From the NCBI RefSeq assembly GCF_003217475.1, contig NZ_QJSP01000001.1:434001-498000 (forward strand): DNA of 64,000 nt, in the 5' to 3' direction. A program made the position numbers and the translations under genes. Below are positions 19,803 through 33,582 of this stretch, piece after piece (position 1 is the first letter of the stretch; each line of letters opens with the position of its first letter). The notes below the pieces were generated by a model that searched no databases, had not been told where the DNA came from, and saw only the letters and a list, made by a program, of their open reading frames with translations. The stretch comes from Williamsia limnetica (GTDB lineage Bacteria; Actinomycetota; Actinomycetes; Mycobacteriales; Mycobacteriaceae).

Positions 19803-21545
19803 TCATTGCGAGAGCGGATCCGCGTCCGGCGGCGACTCATCCGGCGATGGTTCGCCTGGAGGATCTGGACTTTGACCGCTCAGTTCTCGTGTGCGTTGTT
19901 CGAGTTGGTCTTTGCGGCGTGCGAGCATCGCCTGTCGGGCTTCGATCAAGGCCTCGTCCGGGTGATGGGCGCGGTTGACCCGTGGTGTTCGCTCGGGGTC
20001 CAGGAACGCCGGCGGGATCCACGCACAGCGGCCGGCGTCGGGGCCTTCGGTGATCATGACCGTCTGCCACTGATGCTCCCCCGGCCCGACCAGCTTGTGG
20101 TGCTGTGGGCATGCCGGGGCCAGGTGTGTGATGTCGGTGAGCCCGCCGAGGGCCCATTCGACGGTGTGGTGGGCTTCGGCCCACATCGCCGAATTCGAAC
20201 ATCCACCGAACGAGCAACCGCGGTGTGCGGCGAACATCGCGATGCGTTGCGCTTCGCTGGCCAACCGTTTCGCCCGGCCCAGGTACAGCACTTCGTTGCT
20301 GTGGTTGGCGAACACCGCCAATGTCTTGTCGCTACGCGCAGCGAGCTTGATGGCATCGCTGATGGGCAGCACCGTGCCGGTCGCGGTGTAGACCAGATCG
20401 TGGCCGTACGGACGCGACGACCCACCAGCCAACGTCGGCAACCAATCCCGATCCTCCCAATGCGTCTCCGGGTCGGGATACACATGCTCAGGCTCAGGCC
20501 TCGGCTCGGGCTGCGACTCTGGCTCGGACTCGGGCTGCGACTCTGGCTCTGGCTCGGGTTCCGGCTCGGGGCGGGAGTCTGCTTCCTGTTTGCGTAGAGC
20601 CTCGTCGAGTTGGTCTTTGGTCAGGTTGATGATCACCTGGACCGGCAACCCACGATGAGTCTTACCGAGCTGGCCTGACTCGAGCAGATACATGAGCATT
20701 GCTTTGAGCGCGTCATGATTGCGTTGGGACTGAGTGCGAAGGTCGTTGTCGGCCGCGGCCTGCAGAATCGCTGGGTCCAGTGCCGGGTCGTCCGCAGCCC
20801 CTGAGGGGGACAGCTCGTCGTCGGGATTGTTCATCCCCTGTGCCGCCCACACCCCCAGCATCACTTTCATCAGGGCTGTGGTCGTCGGATCCAGATGGCC
20901 CGCCACCTTCGCCATCATGTCCACCGCTTGATCGCCCACGCTGACACCGCGCTTCTTCGCCCGATCGACATCATCAGCGAGCCTGCCGTCCGGATCCAAG
21001 TAGTCGACGATCCGCTCGCCGATCGTCTCGACCGCAGCAGGGTTGTATTTGCGGCACAGATCAGCCAGCGCCACCTCAGTATTCGCCCGCTGCTCCGGGT
21101 CGATCTTGTGCGGAATCTTCCCCATCACCTTCACCACCGCACCGACATGATCGAGATCGATCACACCTTGAGCCAGTAACGCAGCGGTCTGCGGGAACCG
21201 AGGCCCGAGCACCTCACCACTGGGAGTCGCCGACGGCGTCAATGCATCCATCGCCTCCACCCGCGCCCGCGCCGCACCCGCACGCATCCGCGCCACCGAC
21301 GTCAACACCGCCGCAGGCGAGGAACATCCCGCCTTCGAATACGCCCGCCGCACAGCAACTTCCCGCAGCACCGGCAACCCCGCCGCCGACAACCGCCGCG
21401 ACGCAACCTCCAGACGTTCCACCACACGCACACAATCCACGTCAGACAGAGCAGTCAGATCCAACGTCGACAGACGTGCGATCGCAGCATCCAGCTCCGA
21501 GACCGCACCAACCACCGGCGAATCAACAACAACACCCTCCGACAC
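19803..21545 (-). CDS. DUF222 / HNH endonuclease-like protein (13E12 repeat family)
   Basis: Member of the multicopy actinobacterial DUF222 family with a C-terminal HNH nuclease-like domain, 580 residues. DUF222 spans about 10-320. A Pro-Glu repeat linker (about 324-353) follows, then the zinc/HNH part with C444, C449, the catalytic-type H459-H460 and C479..H482-H483. The frame continues upstream across the promoter, but the GTG at 21545 (MSEGVVVDSP) follows GGGGAGGGGG and lies 84-90 bp downstream of a -10 box. A perfect LexA box overlaps the -35. It interrupts the pepQ/aroB neighbourhood, with a decayed partial copy downstream, so it is probably a mobile or recombining unit. Biochemical function unproven. 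Confidence 0.85.
   Translation of the reverse strand: MSEGVVVDSPVVGAVSELDAAIARLSTLDLTALSDVDCVRVVERLEVASRRLSAAGLPVLREVAVRRAYSKAGCSSPAAVLTSVARMRAGAARARVEAMDALTPSATPSGEVLGPRFPQTAALLAQGVIDLDHVGAVVKVMGKIPHKIDPEQRANTEVALADLCRKYNPAAVETIGERIVDYLDPDGRLADDVDRAKKRGVSVGDQAVDMMAKVAGHLDPTTTALMKVMLGVWAAQGMNNPDDELSPSGAADDPALDPAILQAAADNDLRTQSQRNHDALKAMLMYLLESGQLGKTHRGLPVQVIINLTKDQLDEALRKQEADSRPEPEPEPEPESQPESEPESQPEPRPEPEHVYPDPETHWEDRDWLPTLAGGSSRPYGHDLVYTATGTVLPISDAIKLAARSDKTLAVFANHSNEVLYLGRAKRLASEAQRIAMFAAHRGCSFGGCSNSAMWAEAHHTVEWALGGLTDITHLAPACPQHHKLVGPGEHQWQTVMITEGPDAGRCAWIPPAFLDPERTPRVNRAHHPDEALIEARQAMLARRKDQLEQRTRELSGQSPDPPGEPSPDESPPDADPLSQ
20487..20575 (-). repeat. Pro-Glu codon repeat inside the DUF222/HNH gene
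   Basis: Imperfect tandem units built on GGCTCGGGCTGCGACTCT / GGCTCTGGCTCGG encode alternating Pro-Glu, Ser-Gln and Arg residues (PEPEPEPESQPESEPESQPE-like). The stretch is an acidic flexible linker between the DUF222 and HNH domains and is likely to vary in length between strains. Confidence 0.8.
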
Positions 21546-21635
21546 AAAGACCCCCTCCCCAGGGAACCGAGAAACACACGCAGACAACAACAACCACAAA
21601 AATGATCCGCCGCAAGAAAAGTTTCTCTGGGTACG

Positions 21636-21664
21636 ACTATACCCCAAAAATGCGATCGTGTCGA
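21636..21664 (-). promoter_or_regulatory. Sigma-70-type promoter of the DUF222/HNH gene
   Basis: On the minus strand TCGACA (21664-21659) and TATAGT (21641-21636) are separated by 17 bases, a near-consensus -35/-10 pair. The predicted start of transcription near 21629 gives a leader of about 85 bases before the GTG at 21545. The LexA box overlaps the -35. Confidence 0.65.
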
Positions 21665-21676
21665 ACATTTGTTCGA
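21661..21676. promoter_or_regulatory. LexA (SOS) box
   Basis: TCGAACATTTGTTCGA is a perfect match to the actinobacterial LexA operator TCGAAC-N4-GTTCGA. It overlaps the -35 element of the DUF222/HNH gene, so LexA bound here would block transcription until DNA damage. Several 13E12-family genes of M. tuberculosis are reported LexA targets, which fits. Confidence 0.88.
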
Positions 21677-21802
21677 GCCGTTAGCGAGGGTCGGCCATCC
21701 CTAGCGCGCCGTGTCCTTGATGATTTTCTCAACTCCCGCAAGCACGTTGGGCGCTGGCGAAGTAAGGCGCCGCGCACGTGTCGGAGCGAAGTGTGTCAGA
21801 AG

Positions 21803-23438
<1,636 letters not shown>

Positions 23439-23442
<4 letters not shown>

Positions 23443-24629
23443 GGTTGCGGCAGCCGCGCGGCCACGCGTTTGAGGTAGCCGGCGACGTTGTCGCCGGTCT
23501 CGAGTGCGGAATCGCCGCCGAACTTCTCAAGGGCCGCCTGCGCGAGTACCAGCGCGACCATTGATTCGGCGACAACGCCTGCGGCCGGAACCGCGCACAC
23601 ATCCGAACGCTGGTGAATCGCGGTGGCTTGCTCGCCCGTGGTCATGTCCATCGTCGACAGCGCTCGCGGGACCGTTGAGATCGGTTTCATCGCGGCGCGT
23701 ACGCGGATGAACTCACCGTTGCTCATCCCGCCCTCGAGGCCACCGGCCCGGTTGGTGGACCGGACTGCGCCATCGGGCCCGGGGACCATCTCATCGTGGG
23801 CGGCGCTACCGCGACGGCGGGCGGTCTCGAAGCCGTCACCCACCTCGACGCCCTTGATGGCCTGGATGCCCATCAGCGCACCCGCCAGCCGAGAATCGAG
23901 CCTGCGATCTCCGCTGACGTGCGATCCGAGTCCGACGGGCACACCCGTCGCCACGACCTCGACGACACCGCCGAGGGTGTCACCGTCCCGTTTGGCGGCT
24001 TCGATCTCGGCGATCATCGCGGCCTCCGCGTCAGTCGAGTACGCCCGGACCGGGCTCGCGTCGATCCGTTCGAGGTCGAGGTATGTGGGCGCCGCGCCGA
24101 CGTATGGGGCGGAATCGCCGATGGAGATCACATGCGACAGCACTTCGATGCCGAGGACTTGACGCAAGAAGTTCCTGGCGACGGTTCCCACGGCGACCCG
24201 CGCGGCGGTCTCACGCGCACTGGCCCGCTCCAGGACCGGCCGCGCGTCGTCGAAGCCGTATTTGAGCATTCCCGAATAATCGGCGTGACCGGGGCGCGGC
24301 CGTGTCAAGGGTGCGTTCCGGGCGATCCCGTCGAGTTCCTCCTGTGGAACCGGGTCCGCGGACATCACGGTTTCCCACTTCGGCCACTCGGTGTTGCCGA
24401 CCTCGATGGCCACCGGGCCACCCATGGTGAGGCCGTGGCGGACTCCGCCGACCACGGTCACCTGATCGGCCTCGAACTTCATCCTCGCCCCGCGGCCGTA
24501 GCCCAATCGGCGGCGAGCCAATTGTTCGGCGATCTGTGACGAGGTCACCTCGACACCGGCCACCATCCCTTCCAGGACAGCGACCAGAGCGGGACCATGG
24601 GATTCTCCGGCAGTACTCCAGCGCAACAC
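23439..24629 (-). CDS. aroC: Chorismate synthase (AroC)
   Basis: FMN-dependent lyase that makes chorismate from EPSP, the branch point for aromatic amino acids, folate and siderophores. It has 396 residues with signatures [18 protein letters not shown] at the N-terminus, [16 protein letters not shown] near 100 and [11 protein letters not shown] in the centre. An upstream GTG at 24647 would add six residues (MEELGT), but the GTG at 24629 gives [12 protein letters not shown], the start conserved in mycobacterial AroC. It heads the aroC-aroK-aroB unit. Confidence 0.96.
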
Positions 24630-24665
24630 AGTTCCCAATTCTTCCACGCCTGCGCCCGCGCACCG

Positions 24666-25052
24666 TCACCAGATGCCGCAAGAAAGGGCAGCAGCCACGC
24701 TCAGCGGCGGACCGTGTGCCTGCGGGGTCCACCGAGACCTCGCGGCACCCGCCAGGGTGAGCAGTTGGGCGAGCACCATCAGGACGCCTGCCGCCACCAG
24801 TGAGCCGGACATCGCGCACAGCGTCGGCACCAATTTGAGGTCGCCGCCCCCGCAGCCGCCCCATGCGTAGGCCACACCGTAGACCACGGCAGCGAGCAGC
24901 AGACCGGGTGCCGCGGCGGGATGTGTCGCAGCTCCGACGACGGCCCCGAACAGCGCGGGCAGGGTCAGCGTGTTGGGCAGTCTTCGCTCGCGGATGTCCG
25001 AGACCGACAGGGCGACCAGCCAGATCGCGAGTATCGGGACCACCAGGTGCAT
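24666..25052 (-). CDS. A24-family prepilin-peptidase-like membrane protease
   Basis: Short aspartic membrane protease of family A24, about 128 residues. Both catalytic aspartates are in place: Asp19 in SVSDIRERRLPN and Asp71 in GGGDLKL (GxGD motif). Hydrophobic helices surround them. It lacks the N-terminal methylase domain of classical PilD, as in other actinobacterial minimal forms such as Rv2551c. The start is uncertain: ATG at 25052 (MHLVVP) is chosen; 25070 (MGHGGP) is the alternative. No prepilin gene is nearby, so its substrate (Flp/Tad-type pilin?) must lie elsewhere. It sits between aroE and aroC. Confidence 0.82.
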   Translation of the reverse strand: MHLVVPILAIWLVALSVSDIRERRLPNTLTLPALFGAVVGAATHPAAAPGLLLAAVVYGVAYAWGGCGGGDLKLVPTLCAMSGSLVAAGVLMVLAQLLTLAGAARSRWTPQAHGPPLSVAAALSCGIW

Positions 25053-25123
25053 GGGTCCACCATGGCCCATCGTCGTGCCCGGGCACCCCTGCAAAAAGCC
25101 GCGCTGGGGATGGCTGTGGGAAC

Positions 25124-25132
25124 TGTGGACAA
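25124..25132 (-). promoter_or_regulatory. Single DnaA-box-like nonamer
   Basis: The minus strand reads TTGTCCACA, the preferred actinobacterial DnaA box, in the 89 bp gap between aroE and the A24 peptidase gene. It is isolated; about one such match per window can arise by chance, so binding is uncertain. Confidence 0.3.
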
Positions 25133-25141
25133 CACCGACGA

Positions 25142-25984
25142 TCAGACGAGCGCGGCCGCCATCGCCACCCGCGGTGCGGGCATCCCGGTGAACTGCTCCA
25201 CCTGCCCGAACGCCTGGTTCAGCAACATCACCAGTCCCCCGACCACCATGCCCCCCGCGGCCTCGACCGCTGCCGCCAGTGGTGTCGGCCACGGGCTGTA
25301 GATCACATCGAACAGGCGCGGCGCGGACGACAGCGCCGGGATCAGACTTGCTGCCGCGGCGGCCGGCACCGTATTGACCAAGACGGCGCAGTCGCGCGTG
25401 CGCTCGCGCAGCGCCGATCCCGGCTCGAACGCGAGCACCTCGGCGGCGATACCGTAGGCGTCGGCGACGGCGAGAACCTCGCTCGCGCGCTCGCGGCTAC
25501 GAGCGACCACGCTCAAATCCCGGAATCCCGCAGCGGCCAGAGCGGCGACGACCGGTGCGGCGGTACCACCTGCGCCCACCAGGACGGCATGGGAACCGGC
25601 ACCGTTGTCGACACCGAGGTCGGCCAGAGCCGCGGAGGCACCGTCGACGTCGGTGCAGTCGGCGTGCCAGCCGCCGTCGCGACGTACCAACGTGTTGGCC
25701 GAACCCACGGCCATCGCTCGCTCGGTGCGATGGTCCGCGAAGGCCAGGGCGGCGCGCTTGCCCGGCATCGTGACCGACAACCCCACGTACCGCTCGTCGA
25801 GCCCCGACACCAGAGCGGGTAATCGCTCGGCCGTGCACTCCATTCGCTCGTAGGTCCAACCGGTCAGCCCGAGCGCTTCGTACGCCGCGAGATGCAGTGC
25901 CGGTGACAGCGAATGCGACACCGGAGAACCCAGGATCGCCGCCGCCCGCGGGCCTGCCACGATGCTCATCGACGTCTCATTCAT
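25142..25984 (-). CDS. aroE: Shikimate dehydrogenase (AroE)
   Basis: NADPH-dependent reduction of 3-dehydroshikimate. It has 280 residues from the ATG at 25984 (MNETSMSIVAGP), which overlaps the mltG stop as ATGA; ATG 25969 (MSIVAG) is a possible shorter start. Shikimate-binding residues are in SHSLSP (23-28), catalytic Lys76 in TMPGKR, Asn97 and Asp112. The dinucleotide loop GAGGT is at 137-141. It is encoded just after mltG, the conserved ruvX-mltG-aroE order. Confidence 0.95.
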   Translation of the reverse strand: MNETSMSIVAGPRAAAILGSPVSHSLSPALHLAAYEALGLTGWTYERMECTAERLPALVSGLDERYVGLSVTMPGKRAALAFADHRTERAMAVGSANTLVRRDGGWHADCTDVDGASAALADLGVDNGAGSHAVLVGAGGTAAPVVAALAAAGFRDLSVVARSRERASEVLAVADAYGIAAEVLAFEPGSALRERTRDCAVLVNTVPAAAAASLIPALSSAPRLFDVIYSPWPTPLAAAVEAAGGMVVGGLVMLLNQAFGQVEQFTGMPAPRVAMAAALV

Positions 25985-27741
25985 CCGCAGTTCGTTGTCA
26001 GCACACCGTTGTCGCACGCCTGTTGACGGTTGCGCTTGTGTTGCTCGAAGTCTTCGGTGAACAGGGTTGTCCCCTGCTGGTCGATCGAGACGAAGTACAG
26101 CCAATTGCCCGCCGGCGGATCGAGCGAGGCCTCCAGCGCCGGCTGCCCCACGGCCCCGATCGGTGTCGGAGGCAGCCCCTTCTGCTGATAGGTGTTCCAC
26201 TTGGTCGCCGCGGTGAAGTCATCGCCGGCGACGTCGATGTTCTGTATCGCGGACGTGTAGTTGACCGTCGAGTCCATCTGCAGCGCCTGGTCGTCACCGA
26301 GCCGGTTGACGATGACCCGGGCGACCTTCGGGTAATCCTCGGCGCGGTTCACCTCGCGTTCGACGATCGAGGCGGTGACCAGGGTCTGGTACGGCGTCAT
26401 GCCGCTCGTGGTGGTCCCCGATTCCGGAAGCCCCCACTGGGCGAACAGCGACGCGCTCCGCGAGATCAGATAATTGAGCATCTGCACCGGGGTCTGCGAC
26501 GGGTCTATCGCCTCCCAGGACGTCGGCGCGATCAGACCTTCGATCCGTCGGTGGTCACCGTTCAGAGCCGTGACCGCATCGGTGGCCCAGGCGGGAACCC
26601 CCAACTCCTGCGGGGTCGCTGTGGCGGCGGCCTGCGCGAGCTCTTCGACGGTGACGCCGCTCTCCTCACCGTTGAGGTCGACGTTGGTCGCCTCCGCCAC
26701 CCGCGCGAAGACACCGGGCGTCGTCTTACCGTCGATGCCTTCCTTGGTATCGAGTTGCAGGCCCTCGGGGATGACGACTCTGCCGACCCGGTTCTCGGTG
26801 TTCGTCATCAACGACACCGCCGTGCTGGCAGGGATCTCGGTCCTCAACTTGTAGAAGCCCGCCGAGATCGGCTCACCGTTTGCTGCGGTGGTGAATGCGT
26901 TGACGCTTGCCACCACATCGTTCTCTTTGAGGATCTCACCGAACTTCGTCAGGGTCGCGTCCTGCGGGATCTGCACTATGACGTCTGCGGTACCTGCGGT
27001 GTTGGTGAAGTCTTTGTCATCGGCACCGAAGAAGCCGACCACCCGCAGTCCTGCGTAACCGATGCCCCCGATCAGCACCACCATGAACACGACGGCAATC
27101 GAGATGACTACCCTGCGCCGACGACGCCTGCGTTCAGCAGCCACGCTTCGTTTCGGCGAACGGTCGCGGGTGGGCAACGGCCCCCCATCACGCCCGGTCG
27201 GAGCGCCCACAGAGGAAGACGCCAGAGCACTGCGCTCGCGGGCATCGACCTGCCTGCGGTCGTAGTCCTCGCGGCCGGGATCAGCGAACAGATCAGGGGC
27301 ATCGTGCGTCGGCGCCGGGTCGTAGGCGCGTGGTGGCGGCTCGTGGCGCTGCCGCGGAGGTTCATGAGCCGTCGCCGACGGCGGTGACTGCTCCGGCCCC
27401 ATCGGTCCGGGTCCCGGCGGCCGGGACGACGTCGCAGGCGGCGGCGGTCGGCGGCCACCGTCCGATCCGGGCGGAGACCACGGCGAGCCGGCCTGCGGCG
27501 AGGTGTCCCGGCGGCGCGGCGGGTCCCGGCGAGGCTCACCCGCACCCCGAGGAGGGATGGCCCGAGGCCCGTGGCGGCCACCTGAACCGTGCGCACCGTC
27601 TCCGTGGGTGAAGTACCTCAGTCGTTCAGGGTCGGGATGACCATCGGAACGTCGCCGGCGGTGCGCGGCCCGCTCCTGCTGTTCGCGGCGGTCGCCGTGT
27701 TCGGGACCCTCGTCCCGTCCATCGGGTCGGTCGTCGTTCAC
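25981..27741 (-). CDS. mltG: Endolytic murein transglycosylase MltG (YceG-like)
   Basis: Membrane-anchored lytic transglycosylase thought to cut nascent glycan strands and set their length. It has 586 residues: a long Pro/Arg/Gly-rich cytoplasmic tail (about 1-205), one transmembrane helix at about 209-233 after a RRRRRR stretch, then the periplasmic LysM-like part and the YceG catalytic domain. Glu461 in TASIVERE is the likely catalytic residue. The GTG at 27741 overlaps the ruvX stop (GTGA) and follows AAGGAGG. The long disordered tail is typical of actinobacterial homologues and probably a site for protein contacts. Confidence 0.93.
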   Translation of the reverse strand: MNDDRPDGRDEGPEHGDRREQQERAAHRRRRSDGHPDPERLRYFTHGDGAHGSGGRHGPRAIPPRGAGEPRRDPPRRRDTSPQAGSPWSPPGSDGGRRPPPPATSSRPPGPGPMGPEQSPPSATAHEPPRQRHEPPPRAYDPAPTHDAPDLFADPGREDYDRRQVDARERSALASSSVGAPTGRDGGPLPTRDRSPKRSVAAERRRRRRRVVISIAVVFMVVLIGGIGYAGLRVVGFFGADDKDFTNTAGTADVIVQIPQDATLTKFGEILKENDVVASVNAFTTAANGEPISAGFYKLRTEIPASTAVSLMTNTENRVGRVVIPEGLQLDTKEGIDGKTTPGVFARVAEATNVDLNGEESGVTVEELAQAAATATPQELGVPAWATDAVTALNGDHRRIEGLIAPTSWEAIDPSQTPVQMLNYLISRSASLFAQWGLPESGTTTSGMTPYQTLVTASIVEREVNRAEDYPKVARVIVNRLGDDQALQMDSTVNYTSAIQNIDVAGDDFTAATKWNTYQQKGLPPTPIGAVGQPALEASLDPPAGNWLYFVSIDQQGTTLFTEDFEQHKRNRQQACDNGVLTTNCG

Positions 27742-28210
27742 CCGAGTCCTCCTTGACGGCCCGACTCCAGATCGTGGCGATGTGTCTGTAAATCCAACCA
27801 TCCCTGCAGGATCGCCACCGCGGCAGCCTGATCGACGACTCCCTTTTGCGCCTTCGCGCGCACCCCGGACGAGCGCAGGGCCTGCTGGGCGGTGATCGTG
27901 CTCAAGCGCTCGTCGCTGTAGACGACCGGTACCGGTGAGATCCGCACACCCAGTGCTTCTCCGAACTCGGTGGCCAGTTTCGCGGCATGACCATGTTCAT
28001 CGCGCAGGGTTTTGGGTAGGCCGACAATCACCTCGATGGCCTCGTACTCCTCGACGATCGCACTGATACGACGCAGGTCCCCGTCATCTTTCGGTGTCCG
28101 TGCGACGGTCTCGACCGGAGTGGCGAGGATGCCGTCGGGATCACACGAGGCGACCCCGATGCGGACACTTCCGACATCGATGGCCAGCCGGCGACCGCGC
28201 GGCGTCAAGG

Positions 28211-28214
<4 letters not shown>
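27738..28214 (-). CDS. ruvX: Holliday-junction-resolvase-like nuclease RuvX (YqgF)
   Basis: RNase-H-fold protein linked in other bacteria to pre-16S rRNA 5'-end processing. It has 158 residues with the first acidic motif [13 protein letters not shown] (Asp13), a second in VIVGLPKTL, the conserved [12 protein letters not shown] and a final Asp in [12 protein letters not shown]. The ATG at 28214 overlaps the alaS stop (ATGA), so expression is tied to alaS. The context alaS-ruvX-mltG-aroE is conserved in Mycobacteriales. Confidence 0.95.
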
Positions 28215-30877
<2,663 letters not shown>

Positions 30878-30972
30878 TGGAGGTCCTCACGTTTCGACTG
30901 CATTTGCTACCGGCCCGCGAACGAACCGAATCCACCCTACTGGCATCAGCGCGCCGAGTTGGTCATCGCCCG

Positions 30973-32367
30973 TCATCGCCGACCGCGGACGATGTTGCGC
31001 AGCCGGCCGAGGCGTGGGCCGATCTCCCGTTCGTGGCCGTGGTCGGTCGGGACGTAGTAGTCGACGCCGACGAGTTCATCCGGAGGGTATTGCTGCGACA
31101 CGACACCGCCGGGATCGTCATGCGGGTATCGGTACCCGACCGCATTGCCGAGTTTCGCTGCGCCCGCGTAGTGACCGTCGCGCAGATGGGCGGGGACCGC
31201 TCCGGCCTTGCCGCCCTCCACGTCGGCGACCGCCGCCCCGATCGCGGCGACCACACCCGCCGATTTGGGCGCGGTGGCAAGGTGAATCGTGGCCTGGGCC
31301 AGCGCCAGCCGCGCTTCGGGCATACCGATCAGCTGTACGGCCTGCGCTGCGGCGGCTGCGGTCTGCAACGCGGTCGGGTCTGCCATCCCGATGTCCTCAC
31401 TGGCGTGGACGACGAGCCTACGCGCGATGAAACGGGGGTCCTCGCCGGCGCTGATCATGCGGGCCAGATAGTGCAGCGCTGCGTCCACATCGGACCCGCG
31501 GATGGATTTGATGAAGGCACTGATGACGTCGTAGTGCTGATCGCCGTCGCGGTCGTACCGCACCGCGGCCCGGTCGACGGCGGACTCGACGTGGCTGAGG
31601 GTGACCGCCACGGGGGTGACCGCCACGGCCTCCCCGTCGCGGGTGTTCGCGTCGGACAACGCAGCGTCGGCGGCCGCTTCGAGCGCGGTCAGTCCTCGCC
31701 GCGCGTCGCCCGCCGAGATCTTTTCCAGATGATCGAGCGCGTCGTCGTCGATGGTCACGGCGCCCGCAAGCCCACGTGGGTCTGCAGCGGCGCGTATCAA
31801 CAGCTTTCGGATGTCCGGTCCGCCGAGCGATCTCAACTGCAACACCAGCGATCGCGACAACAACGGGGCGACCACCGAGAACGAAGGATTCTCCGTGGTC
31901 GCTGCCACCAGCAGCACGATCCGGTTCTCCACCGCATCCAGCAACGCATCCTGCTGCGTCTTGGAGAAGCGATGGACCTCGTCGATGAACAGCACCGTCT
32001 GCGTGCCGGAGATCAGCCGACGCCGGGCCGCGTCGATCACGGCCCGCACCTCTTTGACCCCCGAAGACAGCGCCGAAAGCGCTTCGAAGCGACCACCGGC
32101 AGCTGCGGAGATCAGGGCTGCCATCGTCGTCTTGCCGGTTCCGGGAGGTCCGAACAGCAGCACCGACGCCGCACCCGAACCGTCGATCAATCGCCGTAGC
32201 GGCGATCCGGACTCGAGCAGATGCTCCTGCCCGACAATCTCTTCGAGCGTTGCCGGCCGCATCCGCACGGCGAGCGGTGCACCAGCGGTCGGCCGCGGTA
32301 GTCCGGCAGTGATCGTGGCGGGCGGGGCCTCGGGGGCGGCGAACAGGCCGCCCTGGTCGTCAGTCAT
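30973..32367 (-). CDS. rarA: Replication-associated recombination ATPase RarA (MgsA)
   Basis: AAA+ ATPase of the clamp-loader/RuvB-like class that acts at stalled forks. It has 464 residues: Walker [10 protein letters not shown] near residue 75, Walker [10 protein letters not shown] near 125, sensor 1 in [10 protein letters not shown] and a C-terminal tetramerisation domain with [26 protein letters not shown]. It lies 95 bp upstream of alaS and 12 bp downstream of the phosphotransferase gene. Confidence 0.95.
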   Translation of the reverse strand: MTDDQGGLFAAPEAPPATITAGLPRPTAGAPLAVRMRPATLEEIVGQEHLLESGSPLRRLIDGSGAASVLLFGPPGTGKTTMAALISAAAGGRFEALSALSSGVKEVRAVIDAARRRLISGTQTVLFIDEVHRFSKTQQDALLDAVENRIVLLVAATTENPSFSVVAPLLSRSLVLQLRSLGGPDIRKLLIRAAADPRGLAGAVTIDDDALDHLEKISAGDARRGLTALEAAADAALSDANTRDGEAVAVTPVAVTLSHVESAVDRAAVRYDRDGDQHYDVISAFIKSIRGSDVDAALHYLARMISAGEDPRFIARRLVVHASEDIGMADPTALQTAAAAAQAVQLIGMPEARLALAQATIHLATAPKSAGVVAAIGAAVADVEGGKAGAVPAHLRDGHYAGAAKLGNAVGYRYPHDDPGGVVSQQYPPDELVGVDYYVPTDHGHEREIGPRLGRLRNIVRGRR

Positions 32368-32379
32368 CGCAGGTGGTGA

Positions 32380-33528
32380 TCAGTGCAGCCAGGAAGAGTC
32401 GAGCGCCTGACCGACGGTGTCTGCGAACCCGGCGAGTCCCGGTGCATCCGCCCGGCGGGCGGCGTCGGCGAGACCTGCCCAGCGGTCGACGATCACGCGG
32501 GGATCGGAGGTGCTCAGCGCCAGCCCGTGCGGCTCGTCCGTGCGACCGACGTCGGACTCGTCCACCGGGAGCATCCACATCGTCGACAACCACACCCATG
32601 CCAGCCGCGCCAGCACCGTTTTGCGGGCGAGTTCGCGGTCCGAACCCAGCGCAGGCCAGATGCCCTGGACCTCGGAACGCCATGCATCGATCATCGAGGT
32701 CTCGAGATCCACGCGACGCGCACCGCTGTCGCCGGACAGCCATGGGGTGAATGTCACGAGCGCGTAGGCGATGTCGAGGGAGGCGTCTCGGAATCCGCCC
32801 CACTCGTAGTCCATGAACTGCACACCCTCGTCGTTGATCAGGATGTTCTCCGGGCCGACATCGGACGGGCTGAACGCGCGATGTTCGCCTTCCCGGAAGA
32901 GTTCGCCTGCCTTTCCCAGAGCGTCGAGTACCTCGGGGTCGACGGTGAGACCGAACACGTCCGCGATCACCCGCGGAGCAGCACGAACCGCAGCATCGAA
33001 CTGGGCTCGGAGCGCATCGACCGCGATGCCCTCGGCGCCCTGCCGGAGCAGCGCCGCAAAGTCGTTCTCGCCGCCGACCGTCGCGGCATGCATACGGCCC
33101 AGTGCCTGCCCCCACGCGCTGACGGCGTTGAAGGTGGCCACCACATCGTTGCTGCCGAGCAGTTCGGTCATGGATTTGCCGTCGCCGAGGTCGCTGAGCA
33201 CCAACACCCGGGCACGCAGATCGAAAGCGATCAGTGCAGGTCCAGGCCGTGATTCCGTCGGTAGCGCCGTTGCGTACTTGTAGGAGGCGACCTCACGGAT
33301 GAAGGCCTCGCCCGACACGGCGTCGCCGTCGCCGAGCACCTTGATAACCAGGGTGCGGTCGCCGGAGAACGGGTTCTGCGCTACACGCACCCGAACGACT
33401 TCGGTGCGTCCGCTCCCACCAAGGTCTTGCGGGTCGGCTAAAGACACCGGGGAGCCGGCGCGAGCGGCGAGAAGCCGCTCGGCTGCCTGCACCGCGCCGG
33501 TGATGTGGCTATCGGCTAGAACAGTCAT
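32380..33528 (-). CDS. Aminoglycoside-phosphotransferase-like kinase
   Basis: Protein-kinase-fold small-molecule phosphotransferase (APH-like), 382 residues, substrate unknown. The ATP-binding Lys is in TLVIKVLGDG (near residue 64), the catalytic loop reads SPSDVGPENILI instead of the usual HxDxxxxN form, and the metal-binding Asp is in MDYEWGGFRD. The SPSD variant occurs in a subgroup of this family, so activity is plausible. It lies 12 bp ahead of rarA and 54 bp after the transglutaminase gene, on the same strand. It should not be read as a drug-resistance gene on this evidence. Confidence 0.75.
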   Translation of the reverse strand: MTVLADSHITGAVQAAERLLAARAGSPVSLADPQDLGGSGRTEVVRVRVAQNPFSGDRTLVIKVLGDGDAVSGEAFIREVASYKYATALPTESRPGPALIAFDLRARVLVLSDLGDGKSMTELLGSNDVVATFNAVSAWGQALGRMHAATVGGENDFAALLRQGAEGIAVDALRAQFDAAVRAAPRVIADVFGLTVDPEVLDALGKAGELFREGEHRAFSPSDVGPENILINDEGVQFMDYEWGGFRDASLDIAYALVTFTPWLSGDSGARRVDLETSMIDAWRSEVQGIWPALGSDRELARKTVLARLAWVWLSTMWMLPVDESDVGRTDEPHGLALSTSDPRVIVDRWAGLADAARRADAPGLAGFADTVGQALDSSWLH

Positions 33529-33582
33529 CCCCTACAACCTACCGAACCGGGCCGCGAACCATAGCCGATAAGGCAACTCGTG

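Noticed and set aside
20487-20575. Repetitive GGCTCGG units as a CRISPR-like array
   Set aside because: The units are contiguous codon repeats in an open frame with no spacers.
32380-33528. Aminoglycoside resistance gene
   Set aside because: Only the kinase fold is supported; the catalytic loop is a variant and the gene lies in a conserved housekeeping context, so a resistance call is not justified.
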